NCBI GenBank assembly: GCA_036426205.1 | Contig: CM071570.1 | Coordinates: 48,906,629 to 48,970,628, forward strand | Reading direction: 5' to 3' | Length of the DNA stretch: 64,000 bases | Source: Ascaphus truei | Taxonomy: Eukaryota > Chordata > Amphibia > Anura > Ascaphidae | Shown: piece by piece, positions 44,388 through 55,569 of the stretch | Layout of the letters: each line of letters opens with the position of its first letter | Position numbering within the stretch: the first letter of the stretch is position 1 | Notes under the pieces: generated by a model | Databases searched by the model: none | What the model was told of the DNA's origin: nothing | Seen by the model: the letters and a program-made list of their open reading frames with translations, nothing else | Program-made: the position numbers and the translations under genes

Positions 44388-45330
44388 TTTACACAAAATG
44401 CAGTAACCCGGCGCCCCAAATGACAACAATACCCTAGTCCAAAGGTCAGTCCATATGGTTGGGGGAAGTTCTTTATATAATTCTTGTTGTGGAAGAAGTG
44501 ATGGTTCAGTTGCAGACTGTTGCTTCCGAGCTCCTCCTATAATGCAATAAACAAAAGAGAAAAGACCATTGCGCAGCCACATGAACCACTGAACGCCTCC
44601 AAAAAAGAATAAGAATAATAAACTTACAAACATATTGTGTCAGTGTTCCTTTGAGAGAATCTGTGATTTAACCAACTTCTTTTTTCCCAGATATCACGAA
44701 TCCCACGTGTTTTCCTTTAAATGTCAGTCCACTCTTCTGTTCACTCACAGCAGCTCCCCTTAGGGATATTCCCCGTGTGTTCCCAGAAAGGAGATAACAA
44801 GGGAAAGGATGGTGCAGATTTGATAAAATTTAATAACAATAAAATGTAGTAAAAACAGCCAAATGCTTACTCACATAAGCCAGGCTGTGATAAGACAGCT
44901 GACAATGTGCCGTCCACAGCTTGATACAGTCTGGGGCAATGATCTCTGTGGCAACTATACTCTCACTACTCACAAACCCCGGTGTTAGCGTCAGACTCTG
45001 CGCAGCTGCCTGACAACGCTCCCCTTCCCGGTTCTCATGTGCTAGTGTAGCTTGCAGTGTTGCAACCAGTACTCGCGTGCTGTCTCTGCTCCCTGCTCCA
45101 CGAGGCCAACGCCTCTCTCAGCGCAACTTGATGATGTCACGCTGTAGCCAAAGCGTTCCCAGCTGATCTCCCAGCTACTGACGGACATGCTCGCTACAAC
45201 TCCTCCCTCTCCAAACGCATTTCGTGACTCAATGTGGTCACTTCATCAGTGGTGCTCCACTATATGTAGTCAACTAGAAGCATTTGCCAGTCTAGTGATG
45301 ACTTCCACGACCATCCCATTGCTTCAGACA
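44388..45330 (-). mobile_element. Possible small retroelement or PLE tail with hammerhead
   Basis: A GC-richer block of tail-like sequence runs leftward from the hammerhead core at 45206-45256, with AT-rich ATTAAATTTTATC near 44825. Similar tails follow the cores at 33300, 11303 and 20990. Ends and duplication are not defined. Confidence 0.35.
45206..45256 (-). ncRNA. Hammerhead ribozyme candidate, intact core
   Basis: On the minus strand: ACCA, CTGATGA (45249-45243), an unpaired A, stem II GTGAC/GTCAC (45241-45237 with 45228-45224), GAAA (45223-45220), TGCGTT and TGG, which pairs with CCA of stem I. All conserved hammerhead bases are there; stem I is short next to the core. Confidence 0.6.
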
Positions 45331-45848
45331 AACATTTTTGTTTGGGAATTTATCCAGTCTTAGTATTAAACATACAGTTTATGTTACTTCATCTAGTACA
45401 CCCAGAAGAAGGCAGTGTAAGAGCCATGGATTCTCATGTTTTCCCACAGAGGATGTTCTGCCCTGTCTGCATCTATGCACACCTCCTATATACACAGTCT
45501 TGCATTTACTGTGATAGATAAGAGAAAGAAACACAGAGCTGTGGTGCGCACAAAAAAATGTTAGCAGTAAGAGCATACAATATTTAATTGTGGGGGGGGG
45601 GGGGAATCAAACTAGGCACTGTTATTAATCCAAAAAGCCCTTTATAAACTACGAGATATTGAAAAGCAATCACACACAACAAAACATTTTTCAAAGGTTT
45701 CGGAGAATTCAATATTCAATATGCCGTGAAGAAATCTTCCATGTGCTGGAAAATATTTTAGTACCGATTAGCTTCACTGGATATTGAAGATGGGCCGCAG
45801 AGTCAACATTCCTCTGCAGCGGGGGATGTGTTTCCTAAATCCACACTA
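45330..45848. other. Non-coding stretch with a G run
   Basis: A G homopolymer of about 13 bases lies at 45590-45603. Nothing else is recognised. Confidence 0.5.
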
Positions 45849-46242
45849 CTGCTGCGACACACTTTATTCGAGCAAATACCCAGTATGTACCTGGCAGATA
45901 CCTGGAATGCGCCGCTCCTCACCTCTGACAAGCCCCGTTGCATTTGCCTTCCCAGCCTGGGTTCATGCCTGGCTGATGGGCGGCTGATCTGTTAAATGAT
46001 AATGATTAGGATTTAAAGGCTGCAATGCTTCGCGTGTCTACCAGATGGCATAAATTCATGATTGTAATGCAGTATTATATATATACTGTGCAGTATTGCA
46101 GCCACGGGAATAAAATGCTTCAATCCCCTGCCTGGAAAATAACTCAATGCACTCGGGCAGAAAACAGTCACAAACCTCAATACACCCGGGTATACCCGAA
46201 TTCGTGGGACTAGCCGAGCTCGAATAAAGTGTGTCGCCAGTG
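45849..46242 (-). mobile_element. 394-bp TA-flanked MITE, copy 1
   Basis: The ends carry inverted GCGACACACTTTATTCGAG with TA outside each end (45847-45848 and 46243-46244). Nearly the whole length matches copy 2 at 47741-48133 in inverted orientation. It encodes nothing. TA duplication suggests mobilisation by a Tc1/mariner-type transposase. Confidence 0.9.
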
Positions 46243-46244
46243 TA

Positions 46245-47640
46245 CATATTCCAGATGACTCATATTCTTATTGCTTAACAAGCTCAAAGCCCGGTCTTTT
46301 CTACAAGCATAGAAGGTTGTTAACTAGTGGCACAACAGTAAGGCTTGCAGAATTACACTAAGCTTCAGGCATGGAAATTGTTGGCATTCCTGGGATCAAT
46401 CCGGACCCTACAAAATCATCAGAGTCCGCCATTTTCCTGGCAATTTAAAAAAATAATGACACTTTACTTTATGCAGTGCTGTATTGTTTTGAATTCAGTA
46501 TTCATTGACATATTCTGCACAGAATGTCAATGAAAGAATTCGGGCAAGAATGTTACTATACACATGGCATAAAATATCTACAATATCTGTATGTGAAAAC
46601 ATATACTTACAAGCAATAATGTCACTTTAAAGCATCATGCCTAGGATGCCGTGTGAGAGTTTTGTATCTGGAAATAGTTTTGTTAGGTGGTTATACATTT
46701 TCATGGAGAATGCACAAATTATTTCCTCAGTTTGTTTACTCTTCTCATGCTCTCAGTTTGTAACTGTCCCTTAGCAACATCTTAGCTAAAGTTACATCTT
46801 TTCCAGATGTGAACAGCCACTCTCAAATCATTTCATGCATGACAATTCTTCTGGTTTAGTAACTACCTAGATATACTCTATTTCTCATTTGTAATGTCTG
46901 CTTGAGTAGAAAAGGAGATCCAATCAGCATTTCTAACAATTATTTTTCAAATGACCTAGGTGTTAGACTAGTAGACTGAAGAAATAAAGTATATTGGTAT
47001 CTTTAAGTATAAAACATTTTTTGTAATGTCTTTGCATATGTTTTTACTCGATACTACTGTACTACTCCTCTACTAAATACATTTGGGGCTTATTAATTAA
47101 AGTGCACGAAAATCCATCAAGATCACCCAGTAAATGGTAATTTGACGCTATGAAAATTGTGAGTTCTTGGTATATTAAAAAAATGATCTATGTAAAAAGA
47201 TTGCTACAAAATATCTGAATTGAATGTCATTTTCACATCAAATGTTCTGATGCGGTGGGGGGGGGGGATGGCAAAGGGGAGAGTTCCTCTTACCTCATAT
47301 GCCACCCTCACCAGTGTCCAACTAACATACAATGTAAGTCATGAGGGACAGTACTCTGGAGGCCCTTATACATTTTCGCACGATTTGTAATCAGCACCTT
47401 TCTCTTCCATCTAAGCCACCACAGTCTTGTAATGATTATGTTATCATGGGGCATGGCCGTGTGGTACCACATATCCCCCTGGGGTTAAACTACTACATTC
47501 CGTCTTTCTCTCTCTCTCATTACTTGGCTTCCTCCATCCCTCCTTGCAATGCTTACTTAGTGCCAGTCAGTGTCTTTACTCACTGAGCAACTACTTCTCC
47601 CAGGTATGGATGGAAGTGAAGAAAGCATAAGTGTGCCCCT
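46245..47640. other. Non-coding stretch, nothing recognised
   Basis: AT-rich with a G run near 47258. No coherent frames. Confidence 0.5.
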
Positions 47641-48740
47641 GTATAAAGCATTGGAAAGTCCACATGTTGAGTACAGTTGTGGGCATCACTCCATAAAATA
47701 TACATTATGAAACTTGAAAAAGTACTGAGAAGGGCGCCTACACTGGCGACACACTTTATTCGAGCTCGGCTAGTCCCACGAATTCGGGTATACCCGGGTG
47801 TATTGAGGTTTGTGACTGTTTTCTGCCCGAGTGCATTGAGTTATTTTCCAGGCAGATTGAAGCATTTTTTATCCCGCTGGCTGCATACTCGCACAGTAAT
47901 ATATATATACTGCATTACAATTCATGAATTTATGCCATCTGGTAGACACGCGAAGCATTGCAGCCTATTAAATCCTAATCATTATCATTAACAGATCAGC
48001 CGCCCTCAGCCAGGCATGAACCCAGGCTGGGAAGGCAAATGCAACGGGGCTTGTCAGAGGTGAGGAGCGGCGCATTCCAGGTATCTGCCAGGTACATACT
48101 GGGTATTTGCTCGAATAAAGTGTGTCGCAGCAGTAAATTAATAAAGGGGAGGGAAAATCTAATTTATAAGGAGAGGCAAGCTAAATTAGATTTGTTTACA
48201 TTAGAAAAGTGGCGTCTAAGAGAGGATATCATAACTATATTCAAATATATTCAGGGTTAATACATGGAGTATTAAAAAGAACTATTCATCCCAAGGGCAG
48301 TAGAAATGATATGGGGTCACTCACTAAGGTTGGAGGAAAGGAGATTTCACCAGAAACTAAGGAAAGAGTTATTTACAGTAAGGGCAGTTAAAATGTGCAA
48401 TTCATTACCCATGGAGACCTTGATGGCAGATACAATAAATATCTTGAAAAAAAGTTGGATATCTTTTAAGAAAGGAAAGGTATACAGGGATATACCAAAT
48501 AAGTAAATATGGGAAGGATGCTGATCCAGGGAGAAATCTGTTTGCCATTATTGGAGTCAGGAAGGAATTCATTTTTTCCCCTTAGGCTAATGTTTCACTG
48601 GAGTTTTTTGTTTGCCTTCCCCTGGATCAATTTGCAGTACTTTAAACACAAATATAGGATAAGTATCTGTCATCTAAATTTAACATAGTTTGAACTCGAT
48701 GGACATATATCTTTTTTCAACCTCATCTACTATGTACAGT
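47640..48740 (+). pseudogene. CR1 LINE 3' end, split by a MITE
   Basis: Before the MITE (47741-48133) frames give ALESPHVEYS and KLEKVLRRA; after it come YKERQAKLDLFTLEKWRLRED, FKYIQG, HPKGSRNDMGS, LRLEERRFHQKLRKELFTVR and AVKMCNSLPMETLMADT. These are the C-terminal blocks of CR1 ORF2. The 3' UTR ends with GATGGACATATATCTTTTTT and short AACTATGT-like repeats near 48730. The 5' part is absent. Confidence 0.85.
47741..48133 (+). mobile_element. 393-bp TA-flanked MITE, copy 2, inside CR1
   Basis: CACTGGCGACACACTTTATT at the left end and the complement of CTGCTGCGACACACTTTATT at the right, with TA at 47739-47740 and 48134-48135. It interrupts the CR1 frame after EKVLRRA, so the MITE is younger than the CR1 copy. 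Confidence 0.9.
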
Positions 48741-50570
48741 AACTATGTAACAATGGCTCTCAGAGACATATTGTGTATGTGCTACTACCACCGTATTGTA
48801 CTAAGTAGTTATTACGTATTATTATGTATAATGCTGCAAATATTTTATTAAGAATTTATGAATGAATTAATCGTGTTTTTATGAACATGTTTCTAGTTCC
48901 AGGGACTTTCCTCAAGTGATGTAAAATATCTGATAGATGTTTACTTTGGTTTCCATGTAGAAAGACTTGTGAAAAACACAAGCAACTGAAAAAACAAACT
49001 ACAGGTGCAAACATACTGTAAGAGGTAAAATGTACTCTGTGCAATCAAATAATTTGAAACACCAAAGGGAAAAGAAGAGCTTAACATACGAATGCAATGT
49101 AGAATTTTTTTTATTTATGTTGGAAAAAAGTGATGCGCGCCTAATTCTACTGCACTGACATGGAATTTTAAAGCAAACAATTGTAAATTTCAGGCCTTGA
49201 TAACAGTTATATTCAGACTATACCTAGTTTCCAAGACAACAATTCCTTGAAAATTGTTGTACCGTACGTCCCTTTGGCAGTGAAAAGGTTTACTTTTGAA
49301 TGAGATGTACTAAAGCATTCTCCTACAACCCATCTGCATTCATCTTAAAAGACTAACACATGGAATATATTTAAACCTACACACACTGTATAGTATTTGC
49401 AAAATCTAATTATCCCGCAGCATGTTCTGAAATGATATTGGAGAAACAAAGACAGGGCATTAACTGACTCCAAAAATCAATATTAGTGTATGAATTTGTT
49501 AAAAAGACAAATGAAATGTTAGTATGCAGCAGTAATAGCTACCAAGTCAGTAAAAATAACTCTATTCTTGTCTATCTGAAAGGTCAAAACCATTCTAGTT
49601 TCCAAATTGTAGGAAAGCTATTATAACAAATTGTGTTACAACAGATGAAAACATAAATGGTCGGAAGAAATATAATCTTTATCTAATATTCTGCCAGAAG
49701 TAAAGCAGATTGCCGGACATAATCCAATTAATAAATAAGGATTTCCAGAATAAACTGGATCAATTTACCTTAGTTTCATAGCAATAAACAGAAATGGTAA
49801 AAAGTACTTGTGTATATGGATTATTTGTATTTCACTCCTCAGACAAAAGAAAAGGACATATTTGGTTTCATGTTCTTTTTTGTATTATTCTTCAAGCTAC
49901 AGTGTATGGGGAATAAGGATCGGCAGATCTGATTCCCCAAAATCCGAATCATCTCTTTCCTGAACAGAGGGAGAGTCAAAGTCCACAAATCCCAGTTCCA
50001 GGACTATTCACATTTTCGATTACCACTCGGATCAGATATCGAGGGATTCGAGAGAAACAAAGAGAGAGAGAGAGAGAGAGAAAAGAAAGAAAGTACATGA
50101 ATGGGTCAGACAGAAATTGAGAGCGACAGAGCAAAGCAGAGGAGATGGGCAGCCAGAAACACACAGAGAGATGGGCTGTATGTTGTGTTATTGGGTATAG
50201 GTTAGCATATAGCATAGATAACATCTTACCTGTCTCCACTTAGTCTCTACTTTATTTATTTTGATTTTCCTTATGCAGTATACTATTGCATGGTCGCTGA
50301 AAATCTCAGGTAGGATACCGGATGATTGGATTCTGTTGGAACAAGAGGATAGAATCCAATCTAGCAAGGAATGGTTGACATAGTATAAGTTTGTCCGTGA
50401 GGGTTGGGAAATTTGTTGGGTTAAATTTAGAGACTTGAGTTGTGTCCAGATTTTGTTGTGTTTAGGGTCATGCCAATTGAGATTGAACTCAAGAACTAAT
50501 TCTTCTCATTCAGAGAGGAAATTGTGCGAAGAAATTTAGTGAGGGAAAAAAATTGAGGAACACTCTTAGG
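48741..50570. other. Non-coding stretch with a GA microsatellite
   Basis: A GA tract lies at about 50062-50082. No gene is recognised. The segment 50270-50570 has moderately long broken frames on the minus strand that I cannot place. Confidence 0.4.
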
Positions 50571-50960
50571 TCACCTGTGTTGGGTATACTTGTTTGGCAT
50601 AGAAATACAGAAGACAAATAACACCATATAACCTCTCTCTACTTTCTACCAGTATACCAGTCAATCAATGCCAGTTGGGTTTATACTGTTAGGTTACCTG
50701 TCTTGGGTATATACTATGTTGGCATGGAGACACTGTGCAACCATATGACCTGCCTCTACTTTCTACTAGTATATAGTGAATCTGTGCCAAATGGGTTGAC
50801 AACATTAGGTTAACTGTGTTAAGTACATACTCGGTTGACGTCCATTTACTACCATCTGACCTCTCTCTACTTCATACCAGTACACCAGCTAATGAATGCT
50901 AGTTGGGTTTACACTGTTAGGTTACCTGTGTTGGGTATATAGGTTGGCATAGAGATATCC
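50571..50960. repeat. Three-unit tandem repeat, about 125-bp unit
   Basis: GTTACCTGTNTTGGGTATA or variants recur near 50568, 50690, 50811 and 50923. Each unit continues with CTCTACTTTCTACCAGTATA or variants and GCCAGTTGGGTTTA or variants. No coding role. Confidence 0.8.
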
Positions 50961-51770
50961 TTACATTATTTAAAGTTTTCCAGATAGATTATTGTAGTTT
51001 TCTAATGATTTTATGATTTTAAACTTAGTGTAAGCATTTTTTATATACTTTACTAGGTTACTTTAGCTTTCTCCTGCTTTTTTTTGCCATCATTTTGGGA
51101 AAATCCAAAACTAAATAGTGAAGTGTAACTTCAATTAAATGGAGCACTATAGCAACAACTTCAGTCTAGTGTTTGTAGTGAATCAATTGTTGGTATATTA
51201 ATTACTCACCAGTGGGCAATTCCATCCCTATCATGACACATCTGAGTCATGCTCTGCCAGACATTCTGGGCTAAAAAATATGAAATGCAGGTCTTTTTAA
51301 AAGTGTAATGTGCTATAAATTAAAAAAAAAAGACAGAAGACATGAAAAGTTTTCACTTCTGCATGTGTCCTAATAGTAAACAATGTTTATTTTAAACGAG
51401 TTCTACTGTACTTCTAAATCGGATTAATTGCACCATTAATTGCACTTAACTTCTACAAGCATATAATTGTGAAAAAGGACTGAGTATTATGTAATAAAGC
51501 ATCCACATTTGTATTTTCAATTCATTATTAAAAAAATGACATTAGTGAAGAACACTACTAAAGATGCATCTCTAAGTTATCCATTATTTACTTTTTATAA
51601 ATCAGGATTGATCACGGTAAACTCACTCAATGCAGAACCACATGTGTACTATCGTTTACATATTAGTATTAATTAAGAAAATATTAATTTTATTTGCATT
51701 TTCAAAAAGGGTATGAATATTGTGCTAAAAGTAACAGGCTACACATCCACTTCAAAATAATTAATATATA
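50961..51770. other. Non-coding stretch, nothing recognised
   Basis: AT-rich without domains. Confidence 0.5.
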
Positions 51771-51774
51771 TATA

Positions 51775-51940
51775 CAGTGTTCGACAAATCCATTCACCTA
51801 CAGGCCCGTGGCGACTGGATTTGACCCATGGCGACCTCCTCATGGCCGCCCAAGCAGGGCGGGATTGGGGATGGTACTAGGTGGCGAGTAGATTTTTTTG
51901 GTTCGGCGAGTAGATTTTTTGGGTGATTTGTCAAACACTG
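51775..51940. mobile_element. 166-bp TA-flanked MITE
   Basis: CAGTGTTCGACAAATC at the left pairs with GATTTGTCAAACACTG at the right, with TA repeats outside. A related end, CAGTGTTATCGACAAT, occurs at 57509. Confidence 0.8.
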
Positions 51941-51957
51941 TATATATATATATACAT

Positions 51958-52256
51958 ATAGTGCAGAAAAAATGAGTTCTTCAGTATTAGGTGATACCTT
52001 TTTTATTTGGACTAACAATTTATGTCATAGGACAAGCTTTCGAGAGTTTTCCTCTCTTCTTCAGGTCTACTATACTGATATACAAAGGTTTCTACGACTT
52101 AGACAGGGATTTTTTTCCAATCGAGGTAAACTCTCAAAAGCTTGTCCTATGACATAAATTGTTAGTCCAAAGAAAAAAGTTATCACCTAATACTGAAGAA
52201 CTCATTTATTCTGCACTATCGCAACTGGACTAACATGGCTATTTCTGTTACATATA
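51958..52256 (-). mobile_element. Hammerhead foldback element
   Basis: AATGAGTTCTTCAGTATTAG and GGACTAACAATTTATGTCAT pair with inverted partners at 52190-52120. The loop side contains a hammerhead core on the minus strand. The right tail, GCAACTGGACTAACATGGCT, recurs inverted at 55018-55063, so the younger Tc1 at 52265-55000 landed between the two tails. From memory, short repeats with a comparable CTGAAGAAGAG...CGAAAGCTTG and GGACYAACATGGCTAC tail exist in reptiles and mammals; this needs a search. Confidence 0.65.
52029..52069 (-). ncRNA. Hammerhead ribozyme candidate, intact core
   Basis: On the minus strand: GAC, CTGAAGA (52064-52058), an unpaired A, stem II GAGAG/CTCTC around loop GAAAA, GAAA (52041-52038), GCTT and GTC, which pairs with GAC. 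The small stem III is AGCU rather than ACGCGU. Confidence 0.6.
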
Positions 52257-52624
52257 TACATATACAGTGGTGTGAAAAAGAAAGTACACCCTCTATGAAT
52301 TCTATGGTTTTACATGTCAGGACATAATAGTTCCTTAACAGGTCTTAAAATTAGGTAAATACAACCTCAGATGAACAACAACACATAACATATTATACCG
52401 TGTCATGATTTATTTAACAAAAATAAAGCCAAAATGGAGAAGCCATGTGTGAAAAACTAAGTACATCCTTACTGCTTCTATAGGAATTAAGATGCTAAGT
52501 AGCAGATAGGTGCTGCTAATCAAATGCCCTTAATTAATTGATCATCAGCAAGTGTGACCACCTCTATAAAAGACAAAGTTTTAGCAGTTTGCTGGTCTGG
52601 AGCATTCAGGTGTGTGTTAACACA

Positions 52625-54712
52625 ATGCCAAGGAGGAAAGACATCAGCAATGATCTTAGAGAAGCATTTGTTGCTGCCCATCAATCTGGCAATCTGTGAA
52701 GGGTTATAAGGCCATTACCAAACAATTTAAAGTCCATCATTCTACAGTGAGAAAGATTATTCAAAAGTGGAAAACATTCAAGACAGTTTCAAATCTTCCC
52801 AGGAGTGGACGTCCCAGCAAATTCACCCCATTATCAAATCGTACAATGCTCAGAGAAATTGCAAAAAAAACAAGAGTTACATCTCAGACTCTACAGGCCT
52901 CAGTAAGCATGTTAAATGTTAAAGTTCATGACAGTACAATTAGAAAAAGACTGAACAAGTATGGTTTCTTTGGAAGGGTTGCCAGGAGAATTGTATTGTA
53001 TGTCTTTATTTATATAGCGCCATTAATGTACATAGCGCTTCACAATAGTAATACATGTGACAATCAAATAAATAACAAATACAGATAACGGGTCATGGGA
53101 ATATGTGCTTCAGACATAAACGTAACATTTAGGAAGAGGACTCCCTGCTCCGAGGAGCTTACATTCTAATTAGTATGTAGGAGGAACGTACAGAGACAAT
53201 AGGAGGGCATTTTGTTAAGTGCTTCTGCAGGGGCCAAGCTTAATGTATCATGTGTTTAGTAATATCTACAGTGCTACTCATATGCTTCTTTAAGCAAGTG
53301 TGTCTTAAGGTGGGTCTTAACGGAGGATAGAGAGGGTGCTAGTTGGGTATTGAGGGGAAGGGCATTCCAGAGGTGCGGGGAAGTCAGTGAGAAAGGTTTA
53401 AGGTGGGAGGGGTCTTTAGATACAATGAGGTAGAAAGAAGACATCCTTGAGAAGAACGCAAGAGTCGGGATGGTGCATAGTGAGAAATTAGGGCTGAGAT
53501 GTAAGGAGGGGCAGAAAGTGTAAAGCTTTAAAAGTGAGGAGGAGAATTGAGTGCAAGATGCGGGATTTGATAGAAAGCCAGGAGAGTGATTTCAGCAGGG
53601 AAGACGCTGAGACAGATTTAGGAAAGAGTAGAGTGATTCTGGCAGCAGCGTTTACGATAGATTGAAGGGGAGACAGGTGAGAGGCAGGAAGGCCGGACAG
53701 CAGGAGGTTACAGTAACCGAGACGGGAGAGAATGAGGGCCTGAGTCAGAGTTTTAGCAGTCGAGCAACAGAGGAAAGGGCGTATCTTTGTAATATTGCGG
53801 AGGAAAAAGCGTCAGGTTTTAGAGACATTTTGAATGTGAGAGGAGAATGTGTGAGAGGATTTGAGTGTGACCCCTAGGCAGCGTGCTTGGGCTGAATGAT
53901 GGTACTTCCAACAGTAATGTGGAAGGAGGTATTAAGGCCAGGTTTGGGAGGAAGTATAAGGAGCTCTGTTTTTGTCATGTTAAGTTTAAGTCGGCGGAGG
54001 GCAATCCAGGATGATATAGCAGAGAAACATTCAGAAACTTTGGTCTGTACAGCAGGTGTAAGGTCAGGGGTTGAAAGGTAAATTTGTGTGTCGTCTGCAT
54101 AGAGGTGATATTTAAACCCAAGAGATGTGATTAGGTCACCTAGAGAAAGTGTGTACAGGGAAAATAGAAGAGGTCCCAGGAAAAAACCTCTTCTCTCTAA
54201 AAAGAACATGGCAGCACGGCTTAGGTTTGCAAAGATGCATCTGAACAAACCACAAGACTTCTGGAACAATGACCAAGTTTGGCAAAAACCAAACACAGCA
54301 TATAAACACAAACACCTCATACCAACTGTCAAGCACGGTGGTGGAGGAGTGATGATTTGGGCTTGTTTTGCAGCCATAGGACCTGGGAACCTTGTAGTCA
54401 TTGAGTCGGCCATGAACTCCTCTGTATACCAAAGTATTCTAGATTGAGACCATCTGTCCGACAGCTAAAGCTGGCCGAAATTGGGTCATGCAACAGGACA
54501 ATGATCCCAAGCACACCAGCAAATCTAAAACAGAATGGATGAAAAATAAAAGAATCAAGGTGTTGCAATGGCCCAGTCAAAGTGCAGACCTCAACACGAT
54601 TGAAATGCTGTGGCTGGACCTTAAGAGAGCTGAGCATAAACAAATGCCCACAATCCTCAATGAACTGAAGCAACATTGTAAAGAAGAGTGGGCCAAAATT
54701 CCTCCGCAATGA
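52625..54712 (+). pseudogene. Tc1 transposase pseudogene, split by L2
   Basis: An ATG at 52625 begins MPRRKDISNDLREAFVAAHQ. A stop and frame change follow near codon 24. Then come KAITKQFKVHHSTVRKIIQ (helix-turn-helix), RSGRPSKFTP and IRKRLNKYGFFGRVARR. After the L2 the frame resumes with [50 protein letters not shown] (second aspartate) and QSADLNTIEMLWLDLK (third acidic residue). It is about full Tc1 length but disrupted by the insertion, a stop and shifts. Confidence 0.9.
52991..54175 (-). pseudogene. 5'-truncated L2 LINE inside Tc1
   Basis: CCAGGAGAA (52982-52990) and CCAGGAAAA (54176-54184) form the target duplication, one base apart. On the minus strand the element begins inside the GPLLFSLY block of the reverse transcriptase, continues with [33 protein letters not shown], and ILSRLGYCNLLLSGLPAS-type residues in broken frames, and ends with the LINE tail also seen at 258-330. 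The YADD catalytic box is intact in this copy. Insertion into Tc1 shows L2 activity after Tc1 arrival. Confidence 0.9.
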
Positions 54713-55017
54713 TATGAGAGACTGATAAAGTCATACAGAAAATGATTACTTCAAGTTATTGCTGCCAAAGGTGGTTCTACAAGCTATTGAATCATAAGGT
54801 ATACTTAGTTTTTCACACATGGCATCTCCATTTTGGCTTTATTCTTGTTAAATAAATCATGACACGGTATAATATGTCATGTGTTGTTGTTCATCTGAGG
54901 TTGTATTTACCTAATTTTAAGACCTGTTAAGGAACTATTATGTCCTGATATGTAAAACCATAGAATTCATAGAGGGTGTACTTTCTTTTTCACACCACTG
55001 AATATGTATATATATAT

Positions 55018-55063
55018 AACAGAAATAGCCGTGTTAGTCCAGTTGCGATAGTGCAGAATAATC
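55018..55063 (+). repeat. Inverted tail of the hammerhead foldback
   Basis: It is the complement of 52212-52256 with two or three changes. It ends at the truncation point of the second Tc1 fragment. Confidence 0.8.
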
Positions 55064-55563
55064 TTTCTCATTGTAGAATGATGGATTTTAAATTGTTTGG
55101 AAATGGCCTTATAACCCTTCCCAGATTGCCAGATTGATGGGCAGCAACAAATGCTTCTCTAACATCATAGCTGATGTCTTTTCTCCTTGGCATTGTGTTA
55201 ACACACACCTGAATGCTCCAGACCAGCAAACTGCTAAAACTTTGGCTTTTATAGAGGTGGTCACACTTGCTGATGATCAATTAATCAAGGGCATTTGATT
55301 AGCAACACCTATCTGCTACTTAGCATCTTAATTCCTATAGAAGCAGTAAGGGTGTACTTAGTTTTTCACACATGGCTTCTCCATTTTGGCTTTATTTTTG
55401 TTAAATAAATCATGACACGGTATAATATGTTATGTGTTGTTGTTCATCTGAGGTTGTATTTACCTAATTTTAAGACTTGCTAAGGAACAGATGATTGTTA
55501 TTATGTCCTGACATGTAAAACCATGGAATTCAAAGAGGGTGTACTTTCTTTTTCACATGACTG
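55064..55563 (-). mobile_element. 5' third of a second Tc1 copy
   Basis: On the minus strand it starts at the terminal repeat ending CACATGACTG next to TA, contains the same leader as 52265-52625 and the first residues MPRRKDISYDVREAFVAAHQ, and stops after GTAGAATGATGG at codon 45 or so. The right end of the transposon is missing. Confidence 0.85.
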
Positions 55564-55569
55564 TATATA

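Larger units (their letters stand above)
52265..55000 (+). mobile_element. Tc1/mariner element with long inverted ends, split by an L2
   Basis: The ends CAGTGGTGTGAAAAAGAAAG are inverted repeats that stay similar for about 200 bp. TA precedes the left end; AA follows the right. Without the L2 insert (52991-54175) and its duplication the element is about 1.54 kb. Confidence 0.9.

Noticed and set aside
50571..50960. Possible CRISPR-like array
   Set aside because: Units of about 125 bp with no constant repeat and variable spacer pattern; eukaryotic context.
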